This document shows, in pieces, positions 1 to 7,100 of a stretch of 14,345 nucleotides of DNA (its first letter is position 1; each line of letters opens with the position of its first letter). The notes beneath the pieces are model-generated. The model was given only the letters and a program-made list of their open reading frames with translations. It was not told where the DNA came from and ran no database searches. This DNA comes from Desulfatitalea sp. Its GTDB lineage: Bacteria; Desulfobacterota; Desulfobacteria; Desulfobacterales; Desulfosarcinaceae. The stretch is from positions 1-14,345 of the forward strand of contig JABDRH010000651.1 of assembly GCA_013041835.1 (NCBI GenBank), written 5' to 3'. Both the position numbers and the translations under genes were made by a program.

Positions 1-165
1 CTTAGGGCTCGTGCAAAAATAACTTCACATTTTTATGCGCCGATCCATCTCACCCGGCTGCGTTATAAAAATACAGAACATCTCGACATTCTTTATTCTT
101 TGTGCCTTGCCGGGTGAGCGCCTCAACACCTAAAAATGTAAATTTAGTTTTGCGCGAACCCTAAG
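1..165. mobile_element. MITE-like palindromic element with terminal inverted repeats
   Basis: The two ends are imperfect inverted repeats: bases 1-37 match the reverse complement of 129-165 at 31 of 37 positions, both beginning CTTAGGG. A second inner arm pairs 50-58 (TCACCCGGC) with 109-117, so the whole 165 bp could fold into one long hairpin with an AT-rich centre. It contains no coding sequence of useful length, which fits a non-autonomous element (MITE or large REP-like palindrome). The left flank is outside the window, so a target-site duplication cannot be tested. Its right arm supplies the stop codon of the small ORF ending at 144. It could instead be a transcribed structured RNA or a bidirectional terminator. 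Confidence 0.6.
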
Positions 166-344
166 GCAATGGCACCCTCCGTTTCAATCGCACCAGGATT
201 ATTCAAATCTTGAACTGAATTTTGCACCATCGGACCCGACCACCATGACCCCCACCACCTATTATATCCAGACCACCATCTCGATCTATTTTCTTGGATG
301 CTATGCGGATTACCATAGGAATAGTGTTTTTTTACGGATTTCAT
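144..344 (-). CDS. Trp-rich 66-aa small protein, function unknown
   Basis: This 66-codon ORF starts at ATG 344 with a reasonable Shine-Dalgarno (AAAAGG, 8 nt before the ATG). I do not recognise a family. The peptide is basic at the N-terminus (MKSVKKHYSY) and has three Trp-Trp pairs at residues 23-24, 30-31 and 34-35 in the pattern RWWSG, RWWGS, WWSG, that is six Trp in 13 residues. No signal peptide or membrane helix is evident. The last six residues and the stop lie inside the right arm of the 1-165 palindrome, so the original C-terminus may have been replaced by insertion of that element. It lies 76 bp downstream of the SnoaL-like gene on the same strand. It could be a chance ORF. Confidence 0.3.
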   Translation of the reverse strand: MKSVKKHYSYGNPHSIQENRSRWWSGYNRWWGSWWSGPMVQNSVQDLNNPGAIETEGAIALGFAQN

Positions 345-420
345 AAGACCTGCCTTTTGATGGTTAGCGACATTGGGGCCTGTAAGGTGCTGCCGGCAAG
401 TGATAACGCAATATGGCTCG

Positions 421-906
421 TTACGCAGGTTTGATGCTGCCGGGTTCCCCGGTTATCCAAACGGCTGTCAGCTTAACATGCGTGAATTTCCATCCTTCTG
501 GTGTTCGGATATGCTTGCAGTCATACCATCCTCCGGCATCCCAATGATCCAGTGGATTCGTCTTCACATGCACGGCCTGAAGATAGGCGCGTGATGATGC
601 CGTATCGTCTGTGATAACAATCTGATGATTGGTGCTGATATGGTGTGTCGCCGTATAACCAGTGATTAACCCTTTGCGTAAAAAGTCCTCCATTTCATTA
701 CGATGGATAGTAATGGCCGCGCCGGATTTTGATGCCGGATCGGGCAGTTCAAGGATAGCGTCTTGTGTATAATTATCGATATATCCGACCACATCCTTCG
801 TATCGAGCGCACGGGCAAAGCTGAATAAGAGCTCGCTTATCAGCGCTCGGTCCACCAGCCACTGAACTTTTTCCACAAATGAATCATCCTCTTTTTCTAA
901 TTTCAT
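421..906 (-). CDS. SnoaL-like / NTF2-fold protein (SnoaL_4 type)
   Basis: The 161-aa protein has the layout of the SnoaL_4 group of the NTF2-like superfamily. An N-terminal helix (residues 17-35, ending FARALDTKD) leads to a YTQDAILELPD segment, then to THHISTNHQIVITDDTASSRAYLQ (88-110) and a C-terminal sheet ending in a GWKFTHVKLTAVW-type strand (138-150). Relatives include polyketide cyclases, dehydratases and ring-hydroxylating dioxygenase small subunits, and many are uncharacterised, so no substrate is assigned. I chose ATG 906 over the upstream in-frame ATG at 936 because GAGGTG sits 8 nt before it and it starts one base after the monooxygenase stop (TAA at 908-910). It is almost certainly cotranscribed with that gene; a shared role on a small aromatic or quinone-like molecule is inference. 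Confidence 0.8.
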   Translation of the reverse strand: MKLEKEDDSFVEKVQWLVDRALISELLFSFARALDTKDVVGYIDNYTQDAILELPDPASKSGAAITIHRNEMEDFLRKGLITGYTATHHISTNHQIVITDDTASSRAYLQAVHVKTNPLDHWDAGGWYDCKHIRTPEGWKFTHVKLTAVWITGEPGSIKPA

Positions 907-907
907 T

Positions 908-1219
908 TTAATACACCTCTTTACGCGTGAATCCATCTATTTCTTCGAAAAATTCGATCTCCGGCGCACGCATTAGAAATTGATCGAGCTGTTTTATCAG
1001 TTCTTGGACGTACGGGGTTGACATGTGATCATCGCATGCTTGCTGATCACGATATTTCTCATAGAACAAAAACCGGCTGGCGTCTTTCTGGCTGCGGTGA
1101 AGTGTATAGGTTACCGTTCCTTGCTCATGCCTGACGCTTGGAATGATATCTTTCAGCAGCTTTTCCAACTCTTGCGCTTTTTCCGGTTGTGCTTGCAGGA
1201 TTACTTTTACTGCGATCAT
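908..1219 (-). CDS. ABM-family (YgiN-like) putative monooxygenase
   Basis: This 103-aa protein has the compact ferredoxin-like dimeric alpha-beta barrel pattern of the antibiotic biosynthesis monooxygenase family (PF03992, YgiN-like). The visible elements are a first strand MIAVKVILQAQPEK, helix AQELEKLLKDIIPSVR, the family hallmark EQGTVTYTLHRS (32-43), then FLFYEKYRDQQACDDHMSTPY (50-70) with His41 and His65. Family members act without cofactor on quinols or polyphenols; others are of unknown function. I chose ATG 1219 because AAGGA lies 8 nt upstream, whereas ATG 1228 has its SD directly abutting and longer starts run back into the helicase gene. It begins 25 bp after the helicase stop with no convincing terminator between, so it may share the upstream transcript. 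Confidence 0.82.
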   Translation of the reverse strand: MIAVKVILQAQPEKAQELEKLLKDIIPSVRHEQGTVTYTLHRSQKDASRFLFYEKYRDQQACDDHMSTPYVQELIKQLDQFLMRAPEIEFFEEIDGFTRKEVY

Positions 1220-1244
1220 GTCGAACATCCTTTCGGTTGAGTCG

Positions 1245-2999
1245 TTAAAAAAGAGACATCTGGCCTTGAAGATCCAGCGCCATGCCGTATTCATCCTCGA
1301 AATCGGCCTGGACGCGCTGGATCAGATCCGGCGTGAGGCCGGAAACCGTTGCGGTAATTGTATTGTTTCGTGTATTCGCGGCCAGGTTGCTGACACGGCA
1401 ACCTTCGGGCAACATGGAGCGTAGCAGCGTTCGGGGGCTGACCGCGCCGTTTTTACGGTTGGGCGGTTCATAGACCACGTGGCGGCAGGTGGCTCTCTTC
1501 AGGTGCCACTTCAGATAGGCATAACGTTCGTTTTGCGTCTCCGGCTCCCGGAATTGGATGCGCACCGTCGTTTCATCGATCTGCAGCCTGGCGCCCACGC
1601 ACCCTGCCTGTTTTAATATTTCGCGGATCGATTCGCGGGCCCGGCTGATCGTGCAGTCTTGCTCCCCTGGTTCATAATGGAGCACCGGCTCTCCATCCAG
1701 GCCGGCGGTGACCACTTCCGGCGGCAACCGCATCAATATGGATTGGACCTCTTCCAGGCTGGATGCTTCGCGCAGGCGCAGGAACGCATCCGTGCAGGTG
1801 ACTTTGATCCCGGAAAATGACCGGGCCTGGCGGAAGGGGTCGGCGCCGCGGCTCTGCCACTTTTTGGGCAGTCCGGCCATCTGGGTGGCGCCATACTGCA
1901 GTTGGTGGGTGCTGCGGTCGACGATGTCGATCACGACACAGGCCGCTTTGCCGGGAGCGGTGCGCAGACCTCTTCCGATGCACTGGGTGTAGACCAGCGG
2001 CGATGTGGTGGGCCGGGCCATCAGGATACAGGCCACGGTGGGGTCATCAAATCCCTCGGTGAGCACCCCATAGTTGGTCAACACCTGGATCTGTCCTTTG
2101 TCAAAACGGTTCAGGATCTCGCCGCGGTCCTTGCTTTTGCCGTCGATCTTCTCGGCGCTGATGCCCATGGCGGAAAAATCCGCGGCCAACTGGCCGGCAT
2201 GCTCGACGCCGGCGCAAAAGACGATGGTTTTTCGGCCTTGCCCCTGTTCAAACCACGCTTGCAGGGTCAAGGCCCTGGTGGCCGGGGCGTTCATCACCCG
2301 GGAAAGGGCGCCCACTTGAAAATCACCGGCCGACATTTTTAGATGGTCCAGGTTCAGATGACTTCCGACGGTGAAGTATTGCATGGGAACCAGGTAGCCC
2401 AAATCCTCCAGCTCCGTGCGGGTGATTTCAAAGGCGGTGCGGCCGAAGACATCCAGGGCGGAACGGCCGTCCGTGCGCTGAGGGGTGGCCGTCATGCCAA
2501 GCAACAGCGTGTTTTGGTCGGTCCGGGTGTGAAAGTAGTCGATCACTTCGCCCCAACTGGGCGACAGCGCGCGATGGCATTCATCACAAATGATCAGGGC
2601 ATAGGCCTTGGGATCATATTTTTCCTTGCGGCGCACCAGCGACTGGACCGATGCCAGGGTAATGTCGCCGTTGCCCCGGGCGCTGCGCTTGCCTTGCTCG
2701 ATTTGCACCTTGAGCCTGGGCAGGTGCCGGCCAATGGTGTGGGCGGTCTGATTGATAATCTCCCGGCGATGCGCGACAAAGAGCACTTTGCCGAAGGTGT
2801 TGCCGGTGCGCAAGGCCTTGATGATGTGCGTGGCGATCACGGTTTTTCCGGCGCCGGTGGGTAGATAAAGGAGCATGCGCCGCTGATGCGCTTCCTGGTA
2901 TCGCGAGACAACGGCGGCCACGGCCATTTTCTGGTAGGGCCGGAGCCGAAACGGTTTGCTCGCGGAATCGTGCCGTGTCGCTGAAGTCAGTTTAGTCAT
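1245..2999 (-). CDS. SF2 DEAD/DEAH-type helicase, fifth gene of the Wadjet operon
   Basis: This 584-aa superfamily 2 ATPase of the RAD25/XPB-like or type III-restriction-helicase-like group has all core motifs. They are LRPYQ (19-23), Walker A LPTGAGKT (46-53), AHRRE (76-80), motif II DECH (139-142), motif III GMTATP (168-173), EGFDDP (315-320) and motif VI QCIGRGLR (339-346). The helicase core takes about residues 15-375. Residues ~395-584 form a C-terminal region I do not recognise. The protein ends QMSLF (580-584), close to the bacterial sliding-clamp-binding consensus QL[SD]LF. The ATG at 2999 overlaps the jetD stop (2992-2994) by 8 bp, which ties translation to jetD. Its SD is weak, as expected for coupled re-initiation. 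No nuclease motif is visible. Its role in defence is inferred from the gene order only. Confidence 0.93.
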   Translation of the reverse strand: MTKLTSATRHDSASKPFRLRPYQKMAVAAVVSRYQEAHQRRMLLYLPTGAGKTVIATHIIKALRTGNTFGKVLFVAHRREIINQTAHTIGRHLPRLKVQIEQGKRSARGNGDITLASVQSLVRRKEKYDPKAYALIICDECHRALSPSWGEVIDYFHTRTDQNTLLLGMTATPQRTDGRSALDVFGRTAFEITRTELEDLGYLVPMQYFTVGSHLNLDHLKMSAGDFQVGALSRVMNAPATRALTLQAWFEQGQGRKTIVFCAGVEHAGQLAADFSAMGISAEKIDGKSKDRGEILNRFDKGQIQVLTNYGVLTEGFDDPTVACILMARPTTSPLVYTQCIGRGLRTAPGKAACVVIDIVDRSTHQLQYGATQMAGLPKKWQSRGADPFRQARSFSGIKVTCTDAFLRLREASSLEEVQSILMRLPPEVVTAGLDGEPVLHYEPGEQDCTISRARESIREILKQAGCVGARLQIDETTVRIQFREPETQNERYAYLKWHLKRATCRHVVYEPPNRKNGAVSPRTLLRSMLPEGCRVSNLAANTRNNTITATVSGLTPDLIQRVQADFEDEYGMALDLQGQMSLF

Positions 3000-4131
3000 G
3001 TCCGGTATCTTGTATCAAAGCAGCAATAATGTCTTCGGTGGTCAGGCCCTCCTGGGGCCAGCGCACGCTGCCGGCGTTTTGCAGGTACAGGCCTGCCAGG
3101 TCCGGCCCCAGCCACTGGCGCGCCAGATCCGGGTAGTGCAGTTTGGCATGGCTGGGGTCGGCGGGCGCCGACAGGTTCTTTTTCAATAAGGCCTGGTAGA
3201 GACGCCGATGGGCGAGCAGAAGCGGCATCCGGTTTTTCTCCCGATACCGGTTGATGCGAAAAGCAATGTAGATACCGGGGGGATCCAGGTCGCCGAAGTA
3301 GTGGATGCCGGCGGTGTTCAGCCGGGTTTCGATGTCTCGCAGGCCGTCGTTCGCGCGTTCCGCGGCGCCTTCGGTCTCCCGGTCAGGACGGCTTTGCGTC
3401 TCCCGTTTGGCCGCGCAGGCTGCAAAACCCCGGCCGTACACAACGGCGCCGTAGTGATGCAGGGCGTCGTTGGCCTGGCAGCAACTCCAGTAGGTATTGG
3501 CATTTTCCACGACCAGCAAGGGTTTTCCCCGGGTCTGCCTTGGGTCCAGGGAAAAGGCAAGATACGGCAGCGGCTCGGGGCAGTAAAAGCAATCCAGGGC
3601 ATCCAGGGAGAGGCGGCCGCCAAACAGGCCGCTGCGCACATAGGTGTCCAGGGCCTTTTCATCGCCGAAGATCTCCAGGGCGCGCTCGCGGTGGGGCACG
3701 CGGATCGGTGCCGGTGGGCGCCGGAGCAGGTATTGGTTCACCTGCGCGGCGCGTTTCAGCTCGGCCAGGGTGCGCAGCTTGGGGCCGATGGCCACCATCC
3801 AAGTGGGCTCCCAGGCCGTTTTATGGCGCAGATCGTCCAGGACTTTCCGGTTGGCCTGGTGTTTGGCATCCGCTTCGATGCGTACGGCGGTGACGTATCG
3901 CGGCAGCCCGGTCCGGTCGGTCCACGATTTTTTTTTGTTCCTGGGCAGGCGCAGGTGGTTTTGCTTTTCGAGTTCTTTCAAGGTTTCCAGAAGACGTCGC
4001 TGGATTTCGAAATCAGTCATCAATCCGATGGGCAGGCGGCGGACGGCCGTCTCGAGCTGCGCCACGTATACTTTTTTCAGGCGGCTGGCCCCAAGGGCTT
4101 GCCGTATGGCGTCATGCCAGAGGCGGTCCAT
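2992..4131 (-). CDS. jetD: Wadjet subunit JetD, DUF3322/DUF2220 Toprim nuclease
   Basis: This is the Toprim-type nuclease subunit of Wadjet (MksG/EptD equivalent), which in characterised systems cleaves plasmid DNA trapped by the SMC motor. The 379-aa length is typical. The N-terminal winged-helix-like part (1-140) leads to the DUF3322 hallmark RERALEIFGDEK (148-159). The Toprim core follows: Glu209 in LLVVENANTYWS, a VVYGRGFA strand-turn (230-237), and the acidic pair Asp281 and Asp283 in HYFGDLDPPG. All three expected metal-binding acids are present, so the nuclease looks intact. The ATG at 4131 is preceded by AAAGGA and overlaps the end of jetC by 20 bp; the gene overlaps the helicase start by 8 bp. 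The insert at 242-262 is charged and probably a flexible loop. Confidence 0.92.
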   Translation of the reverse strand: MDRLWHDAIRQALGASRLKKVYVAQLETAVRRLPIGLMTDFEIQRRLLETLKELEKQNHLRLPRNKKKSWTDRTGLPRYVTAVRIEADAKHQANRKVLDDLRHKTAWEPTWMVAIGPKLRTLAELKRAAQVNQYLLRRPPAPIRVPHRERALEIFGDEKALDTYVRSGLFGGRLSLDALDCFYCPEPLPYLAFSLDPRQTRGKPLLVVENANTYWSCCQANDALHHYGAVVYGRGFAACAAKRETQSRPDRETEGAAERANDGLRDIETRLNTAGIHYFGDLDPPGIYIAFRINRYREKNRMPLLLAHRRLYQALLKKNLSAPADPSHAKLHYPDLARQWLGPDLAGLYLQNAGSVRWPQEGLTTEDIIAALIQDTGHD

Positions 4132-7100
4132 CGGTCCTTTCCACGTTCAATTCGTTGACTTCCAGCAGATCGTAAGCGACGCGGTCAATCTCCAGCTTTT
4201 TATCCCCTTTGCGGATGGCCACGCGCAGTTCGAAGAGGCCCAGCGATTCCCGATCGTTGATGCCGGTCAGGTAGACACACTGAATCCCCATGGCCCGGGC
4301 CACTTTCAGCTGCACATCCAAAAAATCCGACCGGTTGCATACGCCCAGCGGGTTGTCCAGCACGAGAAAGGCGGGGATTCGCCCGTCGGGATGATTGTGG
4401 CGTTTTTTTCGCATGGAGATAAGTAGGGTATAAAGGAGCACCGCCGTGGTCAAGGCTTCGCCGCCCGACCCCAGGTCCTTGCCCACCGGTTCGTAGTTGT
4501 GACCGGTATCGTCGCATTTGAGCAGGCGGATGCCGAAGCTTTTTTTGCCCGTGGACGCGGCCAGCAACTGGTAGAGCAGTTCGCCGCCCAGGCAGTTTCC
4601 CGCGCGCGGGTTCACTTCGGGCAGGCGGTCTTTTTGAATCAGCTCGTGGAGCCAGTTTTCCACCGAACGTTTGAAATCGTTGCCATACCGGGTGAAGTCC
4701 AGCCGGGTGCCGGCGCGCAGGATGCTTTCGCCACCGTAAATAAAGATGTCCTTGGGCAGTTTCTGCTGGGCCGCGGTCTGCAGCTTCTGGTGATATTCCT
4801 TGGCGCGCGAAAGCAGCATGTCCACCAGGTTTTCCACGATGCGCTGGGAAATTTCCAGGTCGCTTTCGATGTTGCTGGCGATCTGATCACAGCGCTGAAT
4901 CAGTTCTTCGGCCTGGGTGCCCAGGGCTTCGGTGTCATACCGCCGCAATTCATCGACCACCGCCGGCAGGTGGTTGCGAAAACGATCGCTTTGAAGGTCG
5001 GCCTGGAGGCGGTCGAAACCGTTGCTCATCCGCCTGCGCGCGGCATCCATGACCGTGTGTTCTTTCTCCCGGGCGGTTTTGCTTACGCGCACCTGGTCCC
5101 GCAAGGCCTTCACGGCTTCTATTTTTTCAGCGGCCGAGGATGCGCCGAGAAGATCCGGCCAGGCGGATCGGGGCGAATCGCCATCCCATAGCGGCGCATA
5201 ATCCTCGGTTTCGGCCAGGCCGATCTGGATCTGCTGGCACCAGTTATTATGATGGTCGAGGGAAGCCCGAAGTTCCCGGCATCGTTGGCTCAGACGTTCC
5301 GTGGTCTGCTCGTGTCGACCGGCCTCGCTTTGGAGCCGATGGATCAGGCCGTCCGGGTCCTGGTCGGCCAGGTCCGATTCCGACACGTCGGGGTGAATGT
5401 TGTTGCGGCCGTGTTCGGCCAGTGCTTCGCCCAGTTGGTCGATCTCCCGGTTCTGGTATGTCATGTCCGATCGCAGGCCGCCTAGGGTACCGCTTCGTTT
5501 CTCAATCTCGCCGGCCAGCCACACCCGGCGTTGCTCGCGCTCCGAACTTTTTCCGGCGGCCCACCGGTCGGCCTGGGCAAAGTCGTGGGGATATTCCCGG
5601 CGCAGGGTTTGCAGCCGCGCCTCGTGATCCGCGATGGCGTTCTGCACGACCTCCAGCTCGGTTTGCAGGGCGTCGACGCCCAACTCATCGGCCTTGCGGC
5701 GCTGGCTCCGGCGGGCTTCCGAGAACAACTCCCGCAACGTCGTCAGATCCATGGTCAAGGCGGCCTGGTTCTGTTCTTCGGAAAGGACGGCTTCCTGGGG
5801 TTTAGGCACATCACCGGCCCGCTCGTCCAATCCGGTGAGCAGGTACCGGCTGTGGCGGATGTCGCCCACCAGGACGGTGATCTCTTCCTGATGATGCAAA
5901 AGGACTTTGGCTTCGCCGCCGATTTGGGTGGTCAATGCTGTTTTTGCGGCGATCATCGCCTCGCCCTCCCCCTTCCAGGTGTCCAGATCCCGGTAGCGGT
6001 CCAGCCATCCGTCCACCTGGCGCAACTGCTCGGTAAGCCGGGCCGCGTCGATGGTAAGGTCCTGGATGGTATTTTGCACTTCGGTCTTGCGCTGCCCCAG
6101 GGTGTCGGAAAGGATTTCGGCATCGGCGATTTCAGAAGTCAACCCGGCCAGGGTGCGATCCAGCTCCGCCAGCCGGTCGCTCAGGGCCGACACCACGGTC
6201 GCGTCGGCAAACATCTCCCGGTAGGCATGAAGGTCCCGGCTGTCGGCCGCCATCTCCCGGAGGTCGGCGGCCGATACCCCCACCTCCTGTTCCATGGCCG
6301 CCAATTGCGCCTTGAGCCGGTTGCGCGTCTCTTCCAGGTAACTCTCGGCATAAACCTTGGGATCCTGGGGACGGATCACTGCCTGCGCGATGGTGGTCAG
6401 GGCGTCGGGGGGACAGGGCGTGGAAATGACCACGGGCCGGTGAAGCCAGTGGGGTACGGGCAACTGCATCACCGTATCGACCACTCCCGCGCTGGCGGCC
6501 ATGATCCCGGTGAACCGGCCGGGGTCGCTCTCCACGAACGTGGCGACTTGCCCGGGTTGTTCGTACAGGCCGGCCAGGTAGTCGGGAAAAGCCTTGAGCT
6601 CGCCGGGGCTGATGCCCTGGGCGTGGTAGTGGGCGATCAGCTTGCGGGTCTGGGCATCGCCGGCCAGCGTCTGGATGCCGGATAGTTGTTCCAGCTCCAT
6701 TTCCACGTTCAGACGGCGGCGCTCCTTTTCCGCCAGGCGCTCCCTTGCCCGGGTAATGGCATCGTCAAGCCGGGACAAAAGCGCCGCGGATGTCGGCTCG
6801 AAATCCGGCGTGCCGGCTACCCGCTGCAGATGAGCAGAGGCCAGGAGCCTTTCGCGCTGCCGGGCCTCGGCATCCACGCGTTGCCGGGCCTGGTCCCGAA
6901 AGATCTCGGTTTCAGAGCGCTTTTTTTGCAGCGCCCGCCACTGGGTCACGGCGTTGCGCATCTTCTCGTCGAAATCGGCGAGACGCCCCTGTTCGGCGGT
7001 GATACGCTCCTCTATGCGGTGGATTTGCCCCTGCAGGCGGTCGTGGGCGTTTTCAGGCGTTTCTCCCGGCGCCAGCGGCAATGCCTCCCGGTTTTGTTCG

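Noticed and set aside
1245..1290. Possible intrinsic terminator at the helicase end (CTGG/CCAG stem and a T-run on the minus strand)
   Set aside because: The stem is only four base pairs with a 10-nt loop and the T-run starts seven bases later, too weak to call.
3208..4158. Long plus-strand open frames across the jet operon (for example 316 codons opposite jetD)
   Set aside because: These are antisense shadows of GC-rich minus-strand genes with clear domains.
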